DNA of 35,089 nt from NCBI GenBank assembly GCA_003225455.1, contig QIAB01000021.1, positions 14,086 through 49,174 of the forward strand, in the 5' to 3' direction. The position numbers and the translations under genes are program-made. The number at the start of each line of letters is the position of its first letter. Position 1 is the stretch's first letter. Below, one piece after another: positions 1 to 6,265 of this stretch. Under the pieces are notes generated by a model. The model saw only the letters and a list, made by a program, of their open reading frames with translations, did not search any database and had not been told where the DNA came from. The DNA is from Acidobacteriota bacterium. Its GTDB lineage: Bacteria > Acidobacteriota > Terriglobia > Terriglobales > Acidobacteriaceae.

Positions 1-592
1 TGAGCGAAATATAGACGCGGTTATCTTCCGCGGCGCCCGTCTTGACCATACCAGCGGGAGTAAGGCGAATGGTGTGTCCTTGGAAACTGAGCGTGAACGG
101 TTTATCCTGCGGCGTCAAGACAGACGCTGCACGGACCCCGACCAGCGCTGGAATCACTGCGCCTCCCGCCTGCGGCCAGCCCGTTACCGACCACCAACTG
201 TCCAGCTTGCGAACTTTGTCGAAATCGGTGCCGGAGACTACCACTGAACGGCCGTCGGCACTGCGTGCAACGACATAAGCGAATGGGACCGCCAGACTGC
301 CCATCGGAATCGCGGAATTTACGATCCGCAAAGAATCAGCGGGAAGAATTTGACCTTCCCGCGCCACTGCAACTACGTTCGCGCCGTAATTGCGGAATTG
401 TTCTCGCAGTTTTGTCTGAGTGTCCACGTACAAATTGAGCATGGCGGTTGCTGCGCTGGCGGCCACAACCATAGCGAGCAGTGCAGCGGCGGCGCGGCCC
501 CGGCGCAATACAGCGGCACGGATCAGCATCCGCAGGAACATCGAGGTGTGCGGGGCAGTCGCTCGGCGGCGTTTCGTCAGCTCAGAGGTCAT
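1..592 (-). CDS. ABC transporter permease, MacB/FtsX type (partial)
   Basis: This is the second of two permease genes in an iron-uptake operon. About 197 residues are visible; the C-terminus lies beyond the left edge. The ATG at 592 overlaps the stop of the preceding permease in an ATGA junction, which indicates translational coupling. After a basic N-terminus (TKRRRA) there is one hydrophobic segment at about residues 36-55. It is followed by a soluble MacB-like periplasmic region (for example NYGANVVAVAREG, then SGTDFDKVRKLDSWW). FTR1, DUF2318 and two such permeases occur together in FTR1/P19-type iron systems, for example Campylobacter cj1658-cj1663. There the permeases and an ATPase are thought to act with the FTR1 permease. 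An ATP-binding gene would be expected just left of the window. The family is clear; the iron role rests on context. Confidence 0.8.
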   Translation of the reverse strand, partial: MTSELTKRRRATAPHTSMFLRMLIRAAVLRRGRAAAALLAMVVAASAATAMLNLYVDTQTKLREQFRNYGANVVAVAREGQILPADSLRIVNSAIPMGSLAVPFAYVVARSADGRSVVVSGTDFDKVRKLDSWWSVTGWPQAGGAVIPALVGVRAASVLTPQDKPFTLSFQGHTIRLTPAGMVKTGAAEDNRVYISL

Positions 593-1842
593 CCCTCGCC
601 TCGCAACGCATATACCGGATCAAGTTTCACGGCACGCCGGATCGCCAGCGCGCTGCCGGCAAAAGCCACTGCTACGGCGATAGAAAGAACGATCGGAAGG
701 AGTACCGGATCAATCGTGATCCGCGAGCCGAAAATCGACTGCCCAAGTTGCCGCGCCAGCAGTGCACCGGCAAAAAATCCAACCATCCCGCTGATCAGGG
801 CCAGTAGAGCTGCCTCCACAAAAAAGAGCGCTGAAACAGGAACGTTCCCCGCGCCAAGCGCTTTCATCAACCCAATTTCAGTGCGCCGCTCGAAAATTGC
901 CGTCGCCATCGCCGCAGAAACTGCCAACGCCGAAGCCAGCAGAGCGGCCAGCGTGATAAGCAACATCAATCCCTTGATTCGCGCCAGAATCGTACCCTCG
1001 TTTTGAGCGACCTGGCGAATTTGCTCAGCTTGCGAATGCGGAATAGCCTCCTGCAACTGATACGCGATTGATTGCGGATACGGCGAGCAGTACCAGCGGT
1101 CATATTCCGGACCACGCAGGCTAGCCGGATCACGCCGCGCAAACGCATCTTCCGGCTTGGTCAGCGCGCTAACGTAAATGCGCCGTACCGCGCCCGGCTT
1201 CCCCAGAACTTGCTGTGCGACAGAAAGCGGCGCGACGATCTGATCATCTTCAGCTCCCCCGGTCGAAAGAATGCCCAACACCGCATATTGACGCCCATCA
1301 ATTCCGACGTGATCTCCAGTATGACTCCCAATCCTAACTGCAAGGCGTTCACCTAGCAGGACGTCCTGCGAGTTATCGTCCGGCCACGCGCCTTCAACTT
1401 TCCACCAGGGATGCGCCTTCTGAGCTCCGGTGACGAAGTTTTCCTTCCCGAACTGAAGTTGCTTGGCGAAATAAGTCCCGACCAGAGTCGTGTTTGCGCC
1501 TGCAACATCCACGTTGACCGGCAACATCGGAGCGAAGCCCACGATGTTGTTACGCCAGAACATGCCTTTGATCTTTGGCAGATCGGCTTCGTTCAAGTAA
1601 GCGCCATCGCTCGGCGGCTTCAGATTAACGCCGCCAATTTCCACGTCCAGAGAATCTTCTTGCGGGGTAACGATCAGATTCGCGCCAATGCTGCGCAGTT
1701 CGCGGTTGATTTTGTCGCCGATATCCGTGGCCACAGCGATCATTGCGGTCGCAACACACACACCCAGCGTGATAGCGATGCCGGCCAACAGCTTGCGACG
1801 CTTCTGGCGCCGAAATGATTCGTAAACTAGGCAAACGAACAT
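589..1842 (-). CDS. ABC transporter permease, MacB/FtsX type
   Basis: The protein has 417 residues. It has the MacB/FtsX layout: an N-terminal transmembrane helix (about residues 17-40), a large extracytoplasmic domain (about 45-280), and three C-terminal helices of the FtsX domain (about 290-410). The FtsX domain includes the loop FERRTEIGLMKALGAG that normally contacts the ATPase. The gene lies 2 bases downstream of the FTR1-DUF2318 gene and overlaps the next permease by 4 bases, so the three are one operon. In the related Campylobacter locus, paired permeases of this type sit beside FTR1 and P19. The likely role is energising periplasmic iron handling, but substrate and direction cannot be read from the sequence. 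Lipoprotein or macrolide export, as for other MacB-like permeases, is the alternative. Confidence 0.87.
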   Translation of the reverse strand: MFVCLVYESFRRQKRRKLLAGIAITLGVCVATAMIAVATDIGDKINRELRSIGANLIVTPQEDSLDVEIGGVNLKPPSDGAYLNEADLPKIKGMFWRNNIVGFAPMLPVNVDVAGANTTLVGTYFAKQLQFGKENFVTGAQKAHPWWKVEGAWPDDNSQDVLLGERLAVRIGSHTGDHVGIDGRQYAVLGILSTGGAEDDQIVAPLSVAQQVLGKPGAVRRIYVSALTKPEDAFARRDPASLRGPEYDRWYCSPYPQSIAYQLQEAIPHSQAEQIRQVAQNEGTILARIKGLMLLITLAALLASALAVSAAMATAIFERRTEIGLMKALGAGNVPVSALFFVEAALLALISGMVGFFAGALLARQLGQSIFGSRITIDPVLLPIVLSIAVAVAFAGSALAIRRAVKLDPVYALRGEG

Positions 1843-1844
1843 GA

Positions 1845-3092
1845 CTATTGCTTGAAATAGCGCACGCCGGCACCAAGATCGGCTTCTTTGATGATGACGG
1901 AGGTGGCCGTTTGATCAAAAGCGAGAGGAATTGGATTGCAGCCGCCCTTCGTTCCAACCGATTGGCCGTTGATGGGCGCGGCGCAATTTTTGCAGACCAC
2001 CCCGTTGGGGCCTTTGTAAAAACCTACGCTGCCACAAATCTCGCAGGCGTCGAAGACAGTAGCAATTTTCCCATCCGTCTTCTGGTAAAGCCAGAAACGT
2101 ATCTCAGTGCCGTTTTCCCTCGCTGAAAAACGATGCAGGTCGCCATCGGAAACCTGCGACAGCGGAATACTCGCTTGCCCATTCGCAAACGTAACCGTAG
2201 TGGCCGGCGAAAGCGTGCTCACGCTCTTCGCATAAATAAATTCGGCGGTGACCAGCAGGATGAACAAAAACGAGCTTGCGTAAACCGACGCCATCCACAA
2301 CCGTTCGCGGCGCACGCTCCACAATGCTTTGCGCCTCTCTGCTCCGGCTGCCGCGACCGGAGTTGGCTCTCGCCGCTTCATCTCAAGCAGCACCATCAGC
2401 GCCGCCAACGCAAGGATCGTCACAAAGAAGAACAGGTCGTTGCGGACAATCGGGCCAATGATTGCCATCTCGCGCTTGGAGGAGGGAAGTACCTCGTTTT
2501 CCGAAAGCTCGTGCAGCCCGGAGATGACCAATTGCGCCGCTACAAAAAACAGAATCACCGTAGTCACACGAAAGAACTTCTGCAAATCGATCCTGACGCT
2601 GCCCTTCACGAACATCACGCCGAAGGCAATGGCGACAATCACCCCCAACAGCGTTCCAAGGAAGCTCAGCAACTCGGTAGAGTTAAGTGTTACCGCGCCC
2701 AGGATCAGAACCGTCTCCACGCCCTCGCGCAGTACCATCAAAAACACGAACAAGAACAACCCGAACCAAGCATCTTTCCCAGCCAGCAGGCCAACTTTGC
2801 CCTCGATCTGGCCCTTCAGCCTGCGGCCAGTCTTCATCATGAAGATAATCATGGTGACAACGAAGAACGCCGCCGCCAACATGATCCAGCCTTCAAAGAT
2901 GTCCTGATTCCACTGGGTGCGAGAGAGTAGAACTGCGATTCCAATGCTTCCCGCGAAAGCCGCAACCAGCGCGGCATAGACCGGCTTACGCAGCTCGGGG
3001 CGGTTGATCTTGGCGAGATAGGCGAGAGTAATGGCGACGATCAGCGCCGCTTCGACGCCCTCGCGCAAGGTAACGATGAATGCTTGTAACAC
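1845..3092 (-). CDS. FTR1-family iron permease fused to a DUF2318 domain
   Basis: The protein has 415 residues. The N-terminal half is an FTR1/EfeU-type permease with two REGVE motifs, at residues 10-14 and 122-126, the glutamate motifs that carry iron through the membrane in this family. Several transmembrane helices follow, up to about residue 270. The C-terminal part (about 275-415) is a DUF2318-like domain with two Cys pairs, CEIC and CKNC, likely to bind metal. In some bacteria these are separate genes, so this is a fusion. I chose the GTG start at 3092. It has GAGGA at a good distance and puts REGVE near the N-terminus as usual. A TTG at 3128 would lie inside the operator palindrome. 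It is the first gene of an operon with two ABC permeases. No separate P19 gene is visible. Confidence 0.87.
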   Translation of the reverse strand: MLQAFIVTLREGVEAALIVAITLAYLAKINRPELRKPVYAALVAAFAGSIGIAVLLSRTQWNQDIFEGWIMLAAAFFVVTMIIFMMKTGRRLKGQIEGKVGLLAGKDAWFGLFLFVFLMVLREGVETVLILGAVTLNSTELLSFLGTLLGVIVAIAFGVMFVKGSVRIDLQKFFRVTTVILFFVAAQLVISGLHELSENEVLPSSKREMAIIGPIVRNDLFFFVTILALAALMVLLEMKRREPTPVAAAGAERRKALWSVRRERLWMASVYASSFLFILLVTAEFIYAKSVSTLSPATTVTFANGQASIPLSQVSDGDLHRFSARENGTEIRFWLYQKTDGKIATVFDACEICGSVGFYKGPNGVVCKNCAAPINGQSVGTKGGCNPIPLAFDQTATSVIIKEADLGAGVRYFKQ

Positions 3093-3111
3093 AAAATCCT
3101 CAAATTTATAT

Positions 3112-3128
3112 TTGCAACTCAGTTGCAA
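3112..3128. promoter_or_regulatory. 17-bp perfect palindrome, candidate Fur-family operator
   Basis: The sequence TTGCAACTCAGTTGCAA is a perfect 8-1-8 inverted repeat. It lies between the predicted promoter (3146-3174) and the GTG start of the iron permease, about 10-25 bases into the transcript. That position suits a repressor. The TTGCAA-N5-TTGCAA form resembles the box described for the Fur-family regulator Nur. Given the iron-uptake operon, a Fur-family metal regulator is the likely ligand. The regulator assignment is inference. Confidence 0.55.
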
Positions 3129-3145
3129 CTAGCCGCTTACTCTTT

Positions 3146-3174
3146 AGGATATCTGGGCTGGAGCAGGGCGTCAA
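3146..3174 (-). promoter_or_regulatory. Sigma-70-like promoter of the iron operon
   Basis: On the minus strand, TTGACG (3174-3169) is followed by 17 bases and then TATCCT (3151-3146). This is a good -35/-10 match with ideal spacing. The palindrome at 3112-3128 follows just downstream, ahead of the FTR1 GTG start. Confidence 0.6.
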
Positions 3175-3192
3175 ACTTCGCAGGGTAGATTC

Positions 3193-3879
3193 TCAAAGTA
3201 ATTGCAGAAACCGCTTGGCCCGCTCCAGGTCAGGAAACAATTTCTCTTCCGCCTGAAATTCCGCAGAATGCACACAGCGCCGGCTGCCGCGCAATCTTAC
3301 CGGATGCTTCAAATGCAGCATCTCGTGATAAAGGATGTAGTCCACAGCACACCGCGGCACTCGCGGATGGTCGAAAATCCGGCTTACCACAATCGCATTG
3401 TGCGCCGGATCGTAGTGTCCCAGGCTATTCCGCGCATGATCGCGGCTCCAGGTCATCTGCGGACGCGCCATCAGCCCATGAAAGAACCGCGTATTCAGCT
3501 GGTCAAAAATAGATTCAAGATTGTAGATTCGTCCTTCGGCTGTGTCGATGCGCTTGCGTCCGCGCATCTGCCGCAGGAGATGCGCCTTCTGGCTGATGTG
3601 ATGACTCGACACGTATCTTCGATATCGCGCCGCGTGCTGACGTTCAATCGGCTTGCGATACATCTTGGCAAGCAGGATGTGGGCAATCGCGTGCAGTACA
3701 GAATCGGGCGCTCCTTCGAGCAGATCAGAAAGCCGCACTAGCAGCCTTCCCTCGCGCAGCCGGATTGTATTATTGATGTTGGCGAATGCGAAGAATTGAA
3801 CCGCGAGTTCAGGGATGGGCGCGCGGGGCCGCAGCTCGCGGTAACTTTCCTGGAAGATTGGGAGAAGACGCTCGCTCAC
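3193..3879 (-). CDS. SprT-like zinc metallopeptidase-domain protein
   Basis: The protein has 228 residues. The C-terminal half looks like the SprT-like domain: the HEMLH zinc motif at residues 185-189 and a probable third ligand, His204, in CVHSAEF. Before these comes the conserved stretch RNSLGHYDPAHNAIVVSR. The N-terminal half is helical and basic (about residues 60-115). Family members are predicted cytosolic metalloproteases; the eukaryotic relative Spartan removes DNA-protein crosslinks, but the bacterial substrate is unknown. The start is GTG at 3879 with a poor ribosome-binding site, so the exact start is uncertain. It lies upstream of the iron operon on the same strand, but that operon has its own promoter, so the two are probably not functionally linked. 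Confidence 0.78.
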   Translation of the reverse strand: MSERLLPIFQESYRELRPRAPIPELAVQFFAFANINNTIRLREGRLLVRLSDLLEGAPDSVLHAIAHILLAKMYRKPIERQHAARYRRYVSSHHISQKAHLLRQMRGRKRIDTAEGRIYNLESIFDQLNTRFFHGLMARPQMTWSRDHARNSLGHYDPAHNAIVVSRIFDHPRVPRCAVDYILYHEMLHLKHPVRLRGSRRCVHSAEFQAEEKLFPDLERAKRFLQLL

Positions 3880-3956
3880 GCTGCCGCTACATTAGCATTG
3901 TCTGTTCACGAAAAATATATGGAGCGGTGATTCCCGGGGCTTGCCGCCAGTCTCGC

Positions 3957-4466
3957 CTACTGCTTTCCCTTCTTCTTATGCTTAAATGCTTCTTCCTGTT
4001 CGGCGAGTAGCTGACGATGGTCTTGAGCGCCGTTGTCAACGGCTTCAACAGCATTCGAAAGAAGAAACTCGTAATCTTTCGTATCTTCCTTGCCCGCGGT
4101 GACTGAATCTTTGAAGGCGCGCAGCTTGGACTGAAATTCGGTGTCGCCCTCGATCACAGCCTTCAATGCCTTGCGCAGGTCCGATTTGCGTCCTTCGTAA
4201 GTATCGACGTTGTCATTCAGTTCGTCGTAGACATCGAGAAAATCTTGCAGCTTATCATGAGTTTCCTGGGCGCGTTCGGTGACCTTCGGATCGGAGCGCA
4301 CTTGCTCCAGTGCCGCCACGAAAAGCTTGAGCCGGAGCTCAGGTTCCCAAGCAGTGTCACGCAGCTGATCGACTTCAACACGAGTCAGTGGATCACGGCG
4401 GCGTTGAGACCACCCCGGAACAAGGAGAAGCGCCAAGAACAGCGAAATCGCGACGACGCGGATCAT
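3957..4466 (-). CDS. Small secreted protein of unknown function
   Basis: The protein has 169 residues. It begins with a clear signal peptide (hydrophobic residues 3-17, cleavage likely near GWSQ). The mature part is charged and almost entirely helical, rich in Asp, Glu, Lys and Leu, and ends in a Lys-rich tail (KHKKKGKQ). No catalytic motif is visible. Its ATG overlaps the stop of the preceding small gene (ATGA), so the two are translationally coupled and lie downstream of the TPR gene. The three probably form one exported unit. I do not recognise a named family. Confidence 0.72.
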   Translation of the reverse strand: MIRVVAISLFLALLLVPGWSQRRRDPLTRVEVDQLRDTAWEPELRLKLFVAALEQVRSDPKVTERAQETHDKLQDFLDVYDELNDNVDTYEGRKSDLRKALKAVIEGDTEFQSKLRAFKDSVTAGKEDTKDYEFLLSNAVEAVDNGAQDHRQLLAEQEEAFKHKKKGKQ

Positions 4467-4906
4467 TGCCTTTCCTTTTTGCCGAACATGCGCCCTAGCA
4501 ACTCGGTCCGCATCTGCTCCAACTTATCCGCGGCAGCCTGTACCGGCGCCTGATCTTCATAGGCGAGACCACGCTTCAGGTCACGCAGTTTTTCCGCCAT
4601 TTTTCTGAGCGCGATCTCCGTATCCTTTAACTTCTTGCCCGTGTGACTCGCGGCGTCGCTCGCCTTAGCCGAATAGGTCACTACCTCATCGACTGATTTT
4701 CGCGCCGCATCATTCTCGCCTGCTTTATACGACTTACCGGCAGCTTCGACTTCTTTGCGCGCGATTTCGATATAAAGGTGTGGCTGATCTTCAGCCCGTG
4801 CTGACTCAACACGGGCAATCAATTGCTCGAGGCTTTCATCCTTCAGCGGATAGGCCGCAAAACTGGAGACCAAAACAAAGGTAAGCAAAGCAACCAGGCT
4901 GCGCAT
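4463..4906 (-). CDS. Small secreted helical protein of unknown function
   Basis: The protein has 147 residues. A signal peptide occupies about residues 1-18 (SLVALLTFVLVSSFAAYP). The rest is charged and helical with heptad-like spacing, probably coiled coil, and ends in basic residues. It starts 3 bases after the stop of the TPR gene and overlaps the next gene by 4 bases, so TPR protein, this protein and its partner look like one operon. The length and helical character suggest a periplasmic structural or partner protein. No enzymatic motif is seen and no function can be assigned. Confidence 0.72.
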   Translation of the reverse strand: MRSLVALLTFVLVSSFAAYPLKDESLEQLIARVESARAEDQPHLYIEIARKEVEAAGKSYKAGENDAARKSVDEVVTYSAKASDAASHTGKKLKDTEIALRKMAEKLRDLKRGLAYEDQAPVQAAADKLEQMRTELLGRMFGKKERQ

Positions 4907-4909
4907 AAT

Positions 4910-6265
4910 TTATTTCTTCGGTTCGATGGCAATCAGACGATGACGTGCCTGCCACTCCTGATCTGGAAACTTGCCATCCGCGATTTCCAGAAAACGGTGA
5001 TAATTCTCCGCCGCCTGCTTGGTGCTGCGTAGATGGTCATACGCCGTAGCGCGAAGGAAGTAACTCAGCGGCATCTCCGACGCGAATTTTGCCCGATCGT
5101 CCAACGCCTTGATCGCGAGTTGGTAATTCTTCGTCTCGTTCGCCGCGACCGCTAAGTCCCAATACGCCGGTCCCAAGTCTGGCTTGAGTTTGATCGCCGC
5201 AATCAATACTTGCTCTGCCTCCGCAAACTTTCGCTGCTCCAGCAACGCATGCCCTAAACCCTGTTGCAACTCGGCGTCATTCGGATTTGAAGCGATCAGA
5301 GCCCGATATTGTGTCTCAGCCTGATCGTATTGTTTTGCGCCACTGTAAAGATCAGCGAGATCGCGCTGCGCCGCCGCATCCTTAGAATCAAGCTTCAACG
5401 CGCTTTGCAATTCGGCGATTGCACTGTCGTTCTGGCCATCGGCAGCCAGCATGCGGCCAAGTTGCATGTGCACGCTGGCGTCGTTCGGGCGCAACGCCAC
5501 TAATTGCCGCAGAACGCCCTCCGCATCGCTGAACCGATGCCCACGCATATAAAGATTGGCCAGCGCCGCCAGAGCATCACTTGATGACGGATCGATCATT
5601 CGCGCTTTCTTAAATTCCTCCTCCGCGTCAGCAAAGTGATTCTGCTTCTCAAGCAACGCGCCTGCCGCTAGGTGCGGCTCCGGATCCTTCGGCTGAAGGG
5701 GAGCCGCCTGCCGGTAAGCGTCGATGGCCTCATCAGGTTTCGTGGTTTCAATCACCTGTGCAAGCGATACCCATGCGCGGGCTCGTCCCTCGGTTTCACT
5801 TGCCGTCGGCTTCAATTTCGTGGCAGCGCGCAGAAACTGCTCCGCATCCGGTTGCCCGGCCCGCGCAAGCATCAATCCAAGGTTGAGATTTGATTCAAAG
5901 ACGTCAGACTTCGCCGTAACTGACTGGCGATACGCCCCAATCGACTCGTCGCTCTTGCCCACTGCATTGTAGAGAAATCCCAGATCAAACCAGGCCGCGT
6001 AATTCTTCGGATCGCGATCCACTACCTTTTTCAACAACGGCTCGGCGGTCACGTAATCTTTTTTCTCGATCGCCGATTCCGCCTGCAAAAGCTCAGGCGG
6101 CGAAGATGGATCCTCGACTGCGATTTTGTGATGGCGCACAGCTTTGCCAGTCTGGGCGACGGAAATCCCCTGCGTAATTGCCAGGCAAAAAACCACGGCG
6201 AGGCACGGCCCACGTAGCCTCGGACGCCATCGTCCTCGGGCCGCATCACCGCTATTTCCGCCCAT
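4910..6265 (-). CDS. Exported TPR-repeat protein
   Basis: The protein has 451 residues. It has a signal peptide (about residues 13-38, ending GISVAQ) and then at least nine tetratricopeptide repeats over most of its length. They show the typical pattern, for example NYAAWFDLGFLYNAVGKSDESIGAYRQ (quoted only as two halves: NYAAWFDLGFLYN, then AVGKSDESIGAYR). TPR arrays are protein-protein scaffolds; the partner here is unknown. I chose the ATG at 6265, 9 bases after GGAGCG; an ATG at 6286 would overlap uvrA by 35 bases instead of 14. The overlap with the uvrA stop suggests co-transcription from uvrA. Two small secreted proteins follow directly and may work with it in the periplasm. Confidence 0.8.
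   Translation of the reverse strand: MGGNSGDAARGRWRPRLRGPCLAVVFCLAITQGISVAQTGKAVRHHKIAVEDPSSPPELLQAESAIEKKDYVTAEPLLKKVVDRDPKNYAAWFDLGFLYNAVGKSDESIGAYRQSVTAKSDVFESNLNLGLMLARAGQPDAEQFLRAATKLKPTASETEGRARAWVSLAQVIETTKPDEAIDAYRQAAPLQPKDPEPHLAAGALLEKQNHFADAEEEFKKARMIDPSSSDALAALANLYMRGHRFSDAEGVLRQLVALRPNDASVHMQLGRMLAADGQNDSAIAELQSALKLDSKDAAAQRDLADLYSGAKQYDQAETQYRALIASNPNDAELQQGLGHALLEQRKFAEAEQVLIAAIKLKPDLGPAYWDLAVAANETKNYQLAIKALDDRAKFASEMPLSYFLRATAYDHLRSTKQAAENYHRFLEIADGKFPDQEWQARHRLIAIEPKK

Noticed and set aside
2133-2930. A 265-residue plus-strand open frame opposite the FTR1 gene
   Set aside because: It is a His/Gln/Arg-rich shadow of the real gene on the other strand.
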